Below are positions 45,432 through 54,289 of a stretch of 59,594 nucleotides of DNA, piece after piece; positions within the stretch are counted from its first letter, which is position 1, and each line of letters begins with the position of its first letter. The DNA is taken from the NCBI GenBank assembly GCA_040079795.1, contig JBEBJQ010000015.1, forward strand, positions 1 through 59,594, read 5' to 3'. The position numbers were made by a program, and so were the translations under genes. Source of the stretch: SXIZ01 sp040079795. Its GTDB lineage: Bacteria; Pseudomonadota; Gammaproteobacteria; Methylococcales; Methylomonadaceae. Below the pieces are notes generated by a model. It saw only the letters and a program-made list of their open reading frames with translations. It had not been told where the DNA came from and did no database searches.

Positions 45432-46521
45432 TGGGCGCCCTCGCCTGCTGTAATTTAAGCGTCCGTTTGCTTCTATCCTGCACCTGCCCGACTAACTGGC
45501 CACAAGCCGCGTCAATATCTTCCCCGCGGGTGCGTCGAACAGTGGTTACCATCCCCGCATTGTGTAACACGGTTTTAAAGCGGTCAATAACCGCGGACGA
45601 AGAACAGTTATACCCTGAGTTTGGAAATGGATTGAACGGAATCAGATTCATTTTAGAGGGTACATCCTTTAACAACTTAACTAAAGCCCGCGCATCGTCC
45701 AAACTATCATTAACCCCCGCTAACATGACATATTCAAAAGTAATAAACTTTCTCGGCGAGCTTTTGGCGTTGTCTAAACAAGCAGCCAGCAATTCTTTAA
45801 GGGGATATTTTTTATTAATAGGTACCAGCTCATCGCGCAAAGCATCATTCGCGGCATGCAATGAGACAGCCATACTGACATCGCACTCTTGCGTCAAACG
45901 GTACATAGCAGGCACCACACCGGAAGTGCTAACCGTCACGCGACGTTTAGACAAACCATACGCAAAATCATCCATCATGAGATTCACTGCGGCAACGACA
46001 TTGTCAAAATTCAGCAATGGCTCACCCATGCCCATCATCACAACATTAGTGATACGCTGATTCTTACCCAATTGCTGTTGCGCAACATACACCTGACCGA
46101 TAATTTCAGCAGTAGTTAAATTTCGGTTAAAGCCTTGTTTGGCGGTAGAGCAAAACGTACACGCCAAGGCACAACCCACTTGCGATGATACGCATAAAGT
46201 GCCCCGGTTTTCCTCAGGAATAAACACCGTCTCTACCCGATTGCCACAACTCATCTGTAACGCCCATTTACGGGTGCCATCAGAAGCTTTTTGCTCAACC
46301 ACAATAGCCGGCGCTACAATGCAGCATGATTCAATTAAATAAGACCGTAAAGACTTACTTAAATTGGTCATTAAATCAAAATCCGTAACCTCTTCCTGAT
46401 AAAGCCATTTCAACACCTGCGTAGCCCGAAAGGATTTTTCACCAAGACCGACAAAAAAGGCCTCAAGGCCTTTTCTATCGAAATCAAGCAGATTTATTTT
46501 AGGTTTAACGGGTACGGGCAC
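45412..46521 (-). CDS. rlmN: 23S rRNA A2503 / tRNA A37 C2-methyltransferase RlmN
   Basis: A radical-SAM enzyme; the CALACTFC motif is CxxxCxxC for its 4Fe-4S cluster, with GEPLLNFD and the conserved catalytic cysteine late in the protein (near RTRGEDIDAACGQL). It methylates rRNA and a set of tRNAs. The recognisable N-terminus PKINLLDFDRKGLEAFF begins near the GTG at 46521, giving 369 residues, the usual length. An upstream in-frame start at 46701 would add 60 residues that lie inside ndk and show no family similarity, so it is rejected. RlmN overlaps the end of ndk by 17 bases. Confidence 0.95.
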   Translation of the reverse strand: MPVPVKPKINLLDFDRKGLEAFFVGLGEKSFRATQVLKWLYQEEVTDFDLMTNLSKSLRSYLIESCCIVAPAIVVEQKASDGTRKWALQMSCGNRVETVFIPEENRGTLCVSSQVGCALACTFCSTAKQGFNRNLTTAEIIGQVYVAQQQLGKNQRITNVVMMGMGEPLLNFDNVVAAVNLMMDDFAYGLSKRRVTVSTSGVVPAMYRLTQECDVSMAVSLHAANDALRDELVPINKKYPLKELLAACLDNAKSSPRKFITFEYVMLAGVNDSLDDARALVKLLKDVPSKMNLIPFNPFPNSGYNCSSSAVIDRFKTVLHNAGMVTTVRRTRGEDIDAACGQLVGQVQDRSKRTLKLQQARAPSVVATS

Positions 46522-46936
46522 AGAGTTCAGAATCCTGAAAGAAGTAAGCAATTTCTCTTTTAGCCGTATCAACCGCATCCGAGCCATGTACTGCATTTTC
46601 ATCAATACTATTGGCAAAGTCCGCACGGATAGTGCCGGCAGCAGCTTCTTTAGGGTTAGTTGCACCCATAATCTCACGGTGTTTTGCAACAGCATTTTCA
46701 CCTTCCAGCACCTGCATAATCACTGGGCCTGAAATCATAAAAGCCACTAAATCATTAAAGAAGCCCCGCGCACTGTGTTCTGCGTAAAATCCTTCTGCTT
46801 GTGCCTTAGTCAAATGCTGCATTTTAGCAGCAACAACTTTTAAGCCATTTTTTTCAAAGCGGCTGTAAATTTCACCAATTACATTTTTTGCGACGGCATC
46901 GGGTTTGATAATTGAGAAGGTGCGTTCTATCGCCAT
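46505..46936 (-). CDS. ndk: Nucleoside-diphosphate kinase
   Basis: A 143-residue enzyme with MAIERTFSIIKPDAV, the P-loop-independent nucleotide site, and the phosphorylated His117 in NAVHGSDAVDTAKREI. It keeps NTP pools balanced. It heads the run ndk-rlmN-pilW-hisS, with its end overlapping the start of rlmN. The length and motifs are normal. Confidence 0.98.
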   Translation of the reverse strand: MAIERTFSIIKPDAVAKNVIGEIYSRFEKNGLKVVAAKMQHLTKAQAEGFYAEHSARGFFNDLVAFMISGPVIMQVLEGENAVAKHREIMGATNPKEAAAGTIRADFANSIDENAVHGSDAVDTAKREIAYFFQDSELCARTR

Positions 46937-47020
46937 ATGTTTTAAAACTCCTGAAATAAAATTAACTAAAAAAACTGGCTGATTATAGCCGATCCGAACT
47001 TATTTGACGTGCCTTTATGC

Positions 47021-47947
47021 TTAAGGCAAATGATCAAACTCCGCACCTTCTTTGATCGGTACCATTAAATCTTGAGGGCTAACACCTAACATTAATGCCG
47101 CAGGGCTAGCAATAAAAATAGAAGAATAGGTTCCGAACACTACCCCAAACAACAATGCCAACGCAAAATTATGAATTACTTCCCCCCCTAAAAAGAATAA
47201 AGAAAGCAATACCAAAAATACTGTTAAAGAAGTCATAATGGTTCGGCTTAACGTTTCATTCACTGAGATATTCATGATATCTTCAGTTGAAGTGTCCGCT
47301 AACAATCTAAAATTCTCCCTGATCCGGTCATAGACCACGATGGTATCGTTCAGCGAATACCCTATCAGTGCGAGAACTGCCGCTAATACGGTCAAATCAA
47401 AATCCAACTTTAACACCGAGAACATCCCCAAGGTCACGATCACATCGTGGAAGGTTGCTATTACAGCGCCCAGAGAAAACTTCCATTCAAACCGCCAGGC
47501 CACATACATCAAAATACAGGCGGTTGAATACAACAAAGCCAAAAAACCATCTTGACTTAAATCGTCACCCACTTGAGGCCCTACGAATTCAACACGCCGT
47601 AAATCGGCTGGTTCCGTGGTTTTTTTGTTGAGTGTTTCCAATACCTTGGCGCTTAATTCTTTATTACTCATGCCCTCTTGAGGCTTTAAGCGTATAAGGA
47701 CTTCTTTAGTCGTCCCAAAATATTGCACGGTCGCACCTTCAAGGCCGATTTCCTCTAACGTGCTGCGTAACACCGTTAAATCAGCTGCCTGTTTATAACC
47801 AACTTCAATTAACGTACCGCCGGTAAAGTCAATCCCTAAATGCAACCCATTAACCGCGAGGGAAATAATTGAAAGCAAGGTTAATATCCCTGAAAAAATC
47901 AGGGCTTTATTGCGATTCCCAATAAAATTAATACTTTTTTTAAACAT
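47021..47947 (-). CDS. secF: Protein translocase subunit SecF
   Basis: A 308-residue membrane protein with six helices. Family motifs: INFIGNRNKALIFSGIL at the N-terminus, LGIDFTGGTLIEVG, VGDDLSQDG, and VLALIGYSLNDTIVVYDRIREN. With SecD it uses proton motive force to pull exported proteins out of SecYEG. It lies 71 bases downstream of secD. Confidence 0.98.
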   Translation of the reverse strand: MFKKSINFIGNRNKALIFSGILTLLSIISLAVNGLHLGIDFTGGTLIEVGYKQAADLTVLRSTLEEIGLEGATVQYFGTTKEVLIRLKPQEGMSNKELSAKVLETLNKKTTEPADLRRVEFVGPQVGDDLSQDGFLALLYSTACILMYVAWRFEWKFSLGAVIATFHDVIVTLGMFSVLKLDFDLTVLAAVLALIGYSLNDTIVVYDRIRENFRLLADTSTEDIMNISVNETLSRTIMTSLTVFLVLLSLFFLGGEVIHNFALALLFGVVFGTYSSIFIASPAALMLGVSPQDLMVPIKEGAEFDHLP

Positions 47948-48018
47948 ACGTTGTGATCTTCTAAAAATTTAAACCTGAAAGAAACCGGCCTCCGTTATCC
48001 AAGAATCTACTATTTTAT

Positions 48019-49866
48019 TCAAATAGATAACTTTTCAACATTCCGATGACCATAAACCCAGTTAATAATCATCCGTGAGCCGGTAATAGCCGTAAACATG
48101 GAAGACAAAATTCCGATAATCAGGGTTACAGCGAAGCCTTTAACAGGCCCGGTTCCATAGATGAATAAAACCACCGCCACGACAAGATTGGTAACATGCG
48201 AATCTAAAATGGTCGCAAACGCCTTCTCATAACCCAAATAAATACTGGTTTGGATTGGGTTACCATGCCGCAGCTCTTCTTTAATACGTTCAAAAATGAG
48301 TACGTTAGCATCAACCGACATACCGACCGTTAATATGATCCCGGCGATACCCGGCAAGGTCAGTGTAGCCTGTAACATGGATAAAATAGCCACCACAATC
48401 ACTACGTTAAACGCGAGCGCAACGTTGGCAACCAGACCAAAAAATTTATAATACACCAGCATAAACAGCACTACTAATGCAAAGCCAACAATAAATGAGC
48501 GCATCCCTTGATCAATATTGTCCTGCCCCAAGCTAGGCCCAACTGTCCGTTCTTCTACAATGTCCACTGGTGCTGCCAACGCGCCTGCCCGCAGTAACAA
48601 GGCAAGATTATGCGCTTCTGCCGGGCTATCTAAACCTGTGGTTTGAAAACGTTTACTGAAGACGCCCTGAATAGTCGCCACACTAATCACTTTTTCGACT
48701 TTTTCTTTATGGTGAATTTTTTTGCCATCAACAATTTTGGTTTCATTTTTATATTCAATAAAAACCACCGCCATCGGTTTGCCAACACTCACCTGGGTCA
48801 TTTTGCCCATTTTGGCAGCGCCTACGCCGTTCAAAGAAATATTAACTGAAGGCCGTCCGTCTTGGTCAGACCCTGATGAAGCATCGACAATTTGATCACC
48901 CGTTACAATGACTTTACGATCCAGCAAAATAGGATTACCATTTTTTTCGACATACAAATGACTTCCGATAGGCACTTGACCTGCTACTGCCTTTTGCACG
49001 TCATGCTCGGTATCTACCAAACGGTATTCCAAGGTTGCGGTGGTACCCAAAATTTCTTTTGCTTTTGCGGTATCTTGGACACCAGGCAGTTGCACAACAA
49101 TACGGTTTTCACCTTGCTGTTGAATAATCGGCTCAGCAACGCCTAATTCATTAACCCGATTACGCAAAGTGGTCATATTTTGAGAAATAGCAAAGCGCTT
49201 AATTTCCCGCTGCTCAGCTTCAGATAAAGCCAGTAACAGTACATAAGGTTCTGCTGATTTTAAAGCCGTTAAACTCCGAAAATCTTTTGCCAACAACTCT
49301 GAAGTTGCTGTCGTTTCCTCGGCATTATTTAACTTGATTTTAATGGCATTATTTTCTTTAGCTACAGATTGATAATGAATTTTTGCTTCCCGCAAAGCTA
49401 AGCGTAAATCACCGATATTACGCTCTTCTGCTTGCTTAACCGCGGCCGCCATATCCACTTCTAACAGGAAATGTACGCCTCCCCGTAAATCAAGGCCCAA
49501 ATACATTGGCCCTGCGCCTAAAGCACGCAGCCAACCGGGCGTCGAAGGTGCCAGATTCAGCGCCACCGTCGCTTTATCGTCCAAATTATCTTTAAGTAAA
49601 TCAGCCGCTTTAAGTTGATCCTGAGTGGTATTAAAGCGTATCAATACCTGACCTTTAACAAACTCAACCGCTTTAGTGGTTAATCCAGCGCTCGCCAGGG
49701 TACTTTTAATTTGTTCAACTTGCGGTTGCTCGAACGGTATTGAATTTGAAGAAGTTACCTGTACCGAAGGGTCTTCACCAAATAGATTAGGAATGGCATA
49801 GAACGTAGAGATCGCAAATATGATCAATATCAGACAGTTCTTCCAAAAGGGAAAATGGTTTTGCAT
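48019..49866 (-). CDS. secD: Protein translocase subunit SecD
   Basis: A 615-residue membrane protein: an N-terminal helix, a large periplasmic part (LGLDLRGGVHFLLEVDM, LRNRVNELGVAEPIIQQQGE) and a six-helix C-terminal half with GMSVDANVLIFERIKEE, which is shared with SecF. The ATG at 49866 fits the family start (MQNHFPFWKN); the TTG at 49881 adds five residues with no support. Operon order yajC-secD-secF is standard. Confidence 0.97.
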   Translation of the reverse strand: MQNHFPFWKNCLILIIFAISTFYAIPNLFGEDPSVQVTSSNSIPFEQPQVEQIKSTLASAGLTTKAVEFVKGQVLIRFNTTQDQLKAADLLKDNLDDKATVALNLAPSTPGWLRALGAGPMYLGLDLRGGVHFLLEVDMAAAVKQAEERNIGDLRLALREAKIHYQSVAKENNAIKIKLNNAEETTATSELLAKDFRSLTALKSAEPYVLLLALSEAEQREIKRFAISQNMTTLRNRVNELGVAEPIIQQQGENRIVVQLPGVQDTAKAKEILGTTATLEYRLVDTEHDVQKAVAGQVPIGSHLYVEKNGNPILLDRKVIVTGDQIVDASSGSDQDGRPSVNISLNGVGAAKMGKMTQVSVGKPMAVVFIEYKNETKIVDGKKIHHKEKVEKVISVATIQGVFSKRFQTTGLDSPAEAHNLALLLRAGALAAPVDIVEERTVGPSLGQDNIDQGMRSFIVGFALVVLFMLVYYKFFGLVANVALAFNVVIVVAILSMLQATLTLPGIAGIILTVGMSVDANVLIFERIKEELRHGNPIQTSIYLGYEKAFATILDSHVTNLVVAVVLFIYGTGPVKGFAVTLIIGILSSMFTAITGSRMIINWVYGHRNVEKLSI

Positions 49867-49944
49867 TTTTGTTCCAAACAATAAAATCGCATATAGCCTT
49901 TATTAACTAACAATAAAAGGCTACAAACTGGCTAGAGGAAAAAA

Positions 49945-50295
49945 TTAAACGGTTTTTGACTTTTTAAGTAACGTTTTATACGTGCCTTTGGGCATCATGC
50001 TTGCGATCGCATGCCGCTGCACCTGTACAAAAATTCCATCGGACACTTCAAGACACACAAAGTTTTCATCAAATTCTGTCACCTTACCCAATACACCGCC
50101 TACCGTAACCACTTCAGTACCTTTACTTAAGGCAGCTAACATGGCTTTTTTCTCTTTTTCACGTTTAGATTGCGGGCGTAAAAACAAAAAGTAAAAAGCG
50201 GCCAAAATAGCCAGCGGAAAAAGCATACCTTCTATGCCGGGTTGCTGTGCAGCAGCAGGCGCTGCGGCTAAAGCATCAGAAATAAAAAAACTCAT
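49945..50295 (-). CDS. yajC: Preprotein translocase subunit YajC
   Basis: A 116-residue protein with one membrane helix (about 22-41, GMLFPLAILAAFYFLFLRPQ) followed by a basic SKREKEKKAML stretch and a soluble domain. This is YajC, which binds SecDF. It lies between tgt and secD, and GAGGAAAAT precedes its ATG. Confidence 0.97.
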   Translation of the reverse strand: MSFFISDALAAAPAAAQQPGIEGMLFPLAILAAFYFLFLRPQSKREKEKKAMLAALSKGTEVVTVGGVLGKVTEFDENFVCLEVSDGIFVQVQRHAIASMMPKGTYKTLLKKSKTV

Positions 50296-50336
50296 ATTTT
50301 CCTCGACTTATTATTATGATTACTGAAAACGGCTTA

Positions 50337-51452
50337 TTATGCCACAACTGGAACAGCTTTATCGCGCAGTTGATAAAACTGTTTGACAAATTCAAGCAGG
50401 TTTTTGGATGCAATAGCATCCCGTAGCCCTTGCATTAGTGATAAATAATAGTGCAAATTGTGGATGGTGTTTAACCGCGAACCCAACATTTCACCACAGC
50501 GATCTAAATGACGTAAATAAGCCCGGGAATAGTTTTGACATGTGTAGCACCTGCATTCCTCATCCAACGGCTGGGTATCAAACTGATATTGGCTATTGCG
50601 TATTTTAATGACCCCCAAGCGGGTAAACAAATGGCCATTGCGGGCATTACGGGTCGGCATCACGCAATCAAACATATCAATACCCCGCCGGACGGCTTCT
50701 ACTAAATCTTCCGGCGTCCCTACCCCCATTAAATAACGCGGTTTATCAACCGGTAACATGGGATGAACTGCATCTAAAGTCGAGAGCATTTCGTGCTTAG
50801 GCTCCCCCACAGATAGGCCACCAATGGCATAGCCGTCAAAACCAATATCAGTAAGTCCCGTTATAGACTCCTGACGTAGATCCGGATACATCCCGCCCTG
50901 TACAATCCCAAATAAAGCGGCGGAGTTATCAGCATGCGCCTGCTTACTCCGTTTAGCCCAACGCAGCGAGAGCCGCATAGAGTCTGCGGCTTCCCTGAAC
51001 GTAGCGGGATAAGGCGTGCACTCATCAAAAATCATCACGATATCGGAGCCTAAATCCCTTTGCACCTGCATAGACTCTTCCGGCCCCATAAAAATTTTAC
51101 TGCCGTTAATCGGTGATTTAAAAGTAACGCCTTCCTCAGTTATTTTCCGTAACGCACCTAAACTAAAAACTTGAAACCCGCCCGAATCCGTTAATATCGG
51201 TTTATTCCAGTGCATAAAATCATGCAAATCACCATGAACCTTAACCACTTCCGTACTAGGCCGCAACATTAAATGAAAGGTATTGCCCAATATAATTTGT
51301 GCCCCTACGCCGTTCAGCTCTTCGGGCGTCAATGATTTGACTGCGCCATAAGTCCCTACCGGCATGAACACCGGTGTTTCCACCACACCCCGCTTAAAGG
51401 TTAACTGTCCCCGTCGCGCATAACCATCAGTATTGAGTAAGTTGAAATCCAT
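50337..51452 (-). CDS. tgt: tRNA-guanine transglycosylase
   Basis: A 371-residue enzyme that exchanges guanine-34 for the queuosine precursor preQ1 in tRNAs. The ATG at 51452 places the catalytic Asp89 in ILTDSGGFQVFS, the same number as in E. coli Tgt; VIPTRNARNGHLF-like PTRNARNGH and the zinc motif CRCYTC (CxCxxC) are visible. An upstream TTG at 51461 is not needed. queA, often just upstream, is absent here. Confidence 0.97.
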   Translation of the reverse strand: MDFNLLNTDGYARRGQLTFKRGVVETPVFMPVGTYGAVKSLTPEELNGVGAQIILGNTFHLMLRPSTEVVKVHGDLHDFMHWNKPILTDSGGFQVFSLGALRKITEEGVTFKSPINGSKIFMGPEESMQVQRDLGSDIVMIFDECTPYPATFREAADSMRLSLRWAKRSKQAHADNSAALFGIVQGGMYPDLRQESITGLTDIGFDGYAIGGLSVGEPKHEMLSTLDAVHPMLPVDKPRYLMGVGTPEDLVEAVRRGIDMFDCVMPTRNARNGHLFTRLGVIKIRNSQYQFDTQPLDEECRCYTCQNYSRAYLRHLDRCGEMLGSRLNTIHNLHYYLSLMQGLRDAIASKNLLEFVKQFYQLRDKAVPVVA

Positions 51453-51648
51453 AACTGGCAAATGTGTGGCATAAAAAGGTGCAGATTATCCAACTTTTCA
51501 GTGGCTTAATGCAACCACCGATTGAGTTTATGGCATTTAACGCAAAAAAGCTGAGTATAACGCTGCAAATAGACCCCGAAAACTACATGATATTGCGGGA
51601 TATTAGCTGTATAGGGCTCAGAACCTTACTGATGTTGTAAAGCGTTGA

Positions 51649-51678
51649 CGCAAAAAAAATGCGCCCGAAGGCGCATTT
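51649..51678 (-). terminator. Strong rho-independent terminator of the porin gene
   Basis: AAATGCGCC (51657-51665) and GGCGCATTT (70-78 of the same line, 51670-51678) form a perfect 9-bp stem with a 4-base loop. Read on the minus strand it is followed by a run of T's (the AAAAAAAA before 51660), which fits termination of the porin gene 48 bases after its stop. Confidence 0.85.
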
Positions 51679-51725
51679 AATCTTACTGGCTTAAAATAAT
51701 GCGGGCAACTAATTTACCCAAGGCA

Positions 51726-53045
51726 TTAAAAGTTAATATTCATATCCGTTGAAAACAAGAATTGTTGGTCTTGGTTACCCGCATCAAACGCATTTTTACC
51801 AGTTGACCAGTCGTAACGGACATTCGGACGGACATTTAACCAAGGTACCGGTTTCCAGTTGATGCCCGCGGTGATAGCGTAATAAGTGCCAGGCGCACAA
51901 GAGGCGGCAGTGCGGGCTGGGGTACAGACCCGAAAACCATTTTGATCACGGAACCATTCACCCCGAATACCGGCGGTTAAGTTATCTTTAACATCATAAG
52001 TTAAATGGGTCAAAACACCATACCACTCAGTATCCGGTGCAGTGGCATTAAGCGGACTGATACCATCGGCAAAACCGTGGTCATGTTGTAACACAAAGTG
52101 CAGTTTGTCGGTAAAGTTATGTTTTGCTACAACACTGTACATAGCCCAAGCATCGGAACTGATTTCAGAACGGCCGCTATAAGTACCACTAACATTGACA
52201 GATGAGCCTTTATCATCGCTAGTCCAAGTGGTACCCATAATGCCACCCCAGTTGCCAAGCTGTTGATCAAAGCTGCCATCCCATCCCCCTGTGGCACTGC
52301 CGGTTATTGCCCCCCCCATAACGGCCCAGTTGCCATTAATAGCATAATTACCCAAGATACCCGTGTGGGTAAAAGGTTCGCCAAATTGCATGGTGTAAGC
52401 ATGGGTATAGAAAAAGTTATCCGGTGCCGGTACTGTTTCATAACCAATCGGGGTATAAAAATGCCCTACTTTGACATTTAAACCATTGCCAATTGGGATG
52501 TAAGATTCTAAATAGGCTTGTGGTATGGCAAGATTATAAAAACGCCCCCTAATAATATCCAAATCCCAAGAACCCCGATCTACACTACCATCACGATATA
52601 AAGGGTTGCCTTCACCAGGATCCGTACCCAGCTCACCAAAAGGCGATATACCATAGGCTTGAGTAAAATAGGCATCTGAGCCATACATGACATCAAACCG
52701 AAAGCCAAAATCCCATGCATCCCCTTCGGTCGCTACTGCGCGTTGGAGATAAAAATTAATTTGGTTCAATTGGAATTCAGACGCGCGATCTCCAAAAGTC
52801 ACTGGACCGTTAAAGTTATCTTCGGGATTAGTTCCGTTATAGGTGACACCGGCGTTTATCCAGCCACCCATTTTTAACCCTGGGTTTTTCATCACTTGGC
52901 TTTCATTGGGATTACCCATAGCTTCCAATAAGGTACTGGCCTCGGATAAACTCTTGGCCTCCGCTACGCCACAGACGGTTGCGACCGCTAACCCTAAAGC
53001 CAGTTTTTTAAACATAAATCGTTTGATAACAGGGTGGTGTTTCAT
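51726..53045 (-). CDS. BBP2-type outer-membrane beta-barrel porin
   Basis: A 439-residue exported protein: a signal peptide to about residue 30 (VCGVAEA), then a long beta-strand-rich domain with GGWINAGVTYNG, FYLQRAVATEGDAWDFGFRF and NVRYDWS and an aromatic last residue (NINF), the outer-membrane insertion signal. It resembles BBP2/OmpL-like porins that pass unknown small solutes. The ATG at 53045 follows GAGGAATTT and gives the signal peptide; the in-frame 5' extension to 53171 runs through the putative promoter. The terminator at 51649-51678 isolates it from tgt. Confidence 0.87.
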   Translation of the reverse strand: MKHHPVIKRFMFKKLALGLAVATVCGVAEAKSLSEASTLLEAMGNPNESQVMKNPGLKMGGWINAGVTYNGTNPEDNFNGPVTFGDRASEFQLNQINFYLQRAVATEGDAWDFGFRFDVMYGSDAYFTQAYGISPFGELGTDPGEGNPLYRDGSVDRGSWDLDIIRGRFYNLAIPQAYLESYIPIGNGLNVKVGHFYTPIGYETVPAPDNFFYTHAYTMQFGEPFTHTGILGNYAINGNWAVMGGAITGSATGGWDGSFDQQLGNWGGIMGTTWTSDDKGSSVNVSGTYSGRSEISSDAWAMYSVVAKHNFTDKLHFVLQHDHGFADGISPLNATAPDTEWYGVLTHLTYDVKDNLTAGIRGEWFRDQNGFRVCTPARTAASCAPGTYYAITAGINWKPVPWLNVRPNVRYDWSTGKNAFDAGNQDQQFLFSTDMNINF

Positions 53046-53102
53046 AATAAATTCCTCGTTGATTAATAACCCAAAAACGGAATGCCCGCTTAGCAACTTA
53101 AA

Positions 53103-53118
53103 AGCAAATATGATGCCA
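53103..53118 (-). promoter_or_regulatory. Sigma54-like promoter of the porin gene
   Basis: Read on the minus strand: TGGCA, then five bases, then TTTGC, giving GG-N10-GC as required at -24/-12 for RpoN promoters. It lies 58 bases before the ATG at 53045, so transcription would start about 45-50 bases ahead of it. The match is to the core only and an activator site was not looked for beyond 150 bases. Confidence 0.42.
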
Positions 53119-53290
53119 GTTGTTTTTTTTCCAATAACCAAGGGATTTAAGCAACAAAATACCAACCACATGCTCCATTATGGGGCGTGTGCAATTTACA
53201 GCGCACCAAAATAGGTAAAAAATTTTCCGAGGGATTGAAGGGGGAGATAATATCTAAGGATATTAAATGAAGAAATTTAAGGCTAATAGA

Positions 53291-53986
53291 TCAATCTGAG
53301 GCATTGCGTTTAGCAACAAATAATACATTGGCAAAAGGCGTGCCCTCGCTCATCGGATAAGTTGTTACAGTAAAACCCAATTGCTCCAATAAGCTTACCC
53401 AGGCGTGTTGGCTGCGATAATGATAGCTTTGCAACCAGTGTCCCCGAGATAATGCACAAAAGCGCTCACCCCCCCAAGTCATCAAATAGCGCAAACTTGC
53501 GCTGGCATCAGCCTCCCGCATAATTAATGTACCATTTGCGGGCAAGGCATCAGCGATCCGTTGCAAGACTTGCTTTTGCTCTGGTTCACGCATATACAAC
53601 AATACATCCAGCAAGATAACCAATTGGCAATCTGCTATCACCACACTACGTATATCAGCATTAACAATATCAGCGCCCGCGCCTAACACCACCTGAGCAA
53701 TTTGGGCATCCTTCGAACGCAACTCAATTCCCTTAAAAACCAAATCGGGTGAAATATCCTTGTTTAATTGCCGTCGTGTCGTCAATAGCGCCAATAAAAT
53801 GCCACGCCCACAGCCTAAATCAAGAATTTTCCCTTGTTCAGGTAGAACATTCAATTCCAAAATAGCCCGATAAACCGGATCATGCAGCAACTTGCCGCGT
53901 GCAAATCCGTGGACAAAACGTCCGAAGTCCCAATAACGCCGGGCAGCAGTTTCAACAAGTTCTGTGTATTGTTTAGTATCAATCAT
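53291..53986 (-). CDS. Class I SAM-dependent methyltransferase
   Basis: A 231-residue protein. SAM-binding motif I is ILDLGCGRGILLALL (about 51-65), and motifs II/III are visible as LVILLDVLLYMREPEQKQVL. The C-terminal GHWLQSYHYRSQHAW and PMSEGTPFANVLFVAKR are reminiscent of methyltransferases found in aryl polyene clusters, but no such cluster is seen here, so the substrate is unknown. The ATG at 53986 is preferred to the TTG at 53992. It lies downstream of feoC with a Fur-like palindrome between them, so iron control is likely. Confidence 0.8.
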   Translation of the reverse strand: MIDTKQYTELVETAARRYWDFGRFVHGFARGKLLHDPVYRAILELNVLPEQGKILDLGCGRGILLALLTTRRQLNKDISPDLVFKGIELRSKDAQIAQVVLGAGADIVNADIRSVVIADCQLVILLDVLLYMREPEQKQVLQRIADALPANGTLIMREADASASLRYLMTWGGERFCALSRGHWLQSYHYRSQHAWVSLLEQLGFTVTTYPMSEGTPFANVLFVAKRNASD

Positions 53987-54031
53987 TAACAAAGGAAATC
54001 CGTTTAGCCAAGAAGATGAGATGTTACAGAG

Positions 54032-54046
54032 TAAGAATAATTCTTA
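54032..54046 (-). promoter_or_regulatory. Fur-like 7-1-7 palindrome ahead of the methyltransferase
   Basis: TAAGAAT-A-ATTCTTA is a perfect 7-1-7 inverted repeat, the architecture of the Fur operator (TGATAAT-N-ATTATCA). It lies 46 bases ahead of the methyltransferase ATG and just beyond the feoC stop, so it would sit in a promoter position for the methyltransferase. It matches Fur at most but not all positions. Confidence 0.5.
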
Positions 54047-54061
54047 TCTTAAAATAACTGC

Positions 54062-54289
54062 CTACCCCTCGTCTACCCACTCATAAATTTCAGTCATCAC
54101 CGGATCGCATTTACAGCAGCTAGTCCCGCAACCTGCTTCAGCAGAGGTTTTACGGACTTTACCTTTACTTATCCATTTGCTTAGCATGCCTCTTAAAGCA
54201 TTGGCATCCATATTAAAATGGATGATTAAATCATTCAAAACAACTCGGTGTTGCAGCTGCATGTAGCTGCGTAAATCAGATAAAATCAT
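54062..54289 (-). CDS. feoC: FeoC-like iron-sulfur regulator
   Basis: A 75-residue winged-helix-like protein (LSDLRSYMQLQHRVVLNDLI, LRGMLSKWISKGKV) with a cysteine loop CGTSCCKC (Cys54, 58, 59, 61) for a [4Fe-4S] cluster. FeoC is a regulator or stabiliser of FeoB. It overlaps feoB by 14 bases. Confidence 0.9.
   Translation of the reverse strand: MILSDLRSYMQLQHRVVLNDLIIHFNMDANALRGMLSKWISKGKVRKTSAEAGCGTSCCKCDPVMTEIYEWVDEG

Noticed and set aside
45412..46701. Longer rlmN start at 46701
   Set aside because: The added 60 residues lie within ndk in another frame and do not resemble RlmN.
53045..53171. 5' extension of the porin frame
   Set aside because: It has no ribosome site, spoils the signal peptide and covers the putative promoter.
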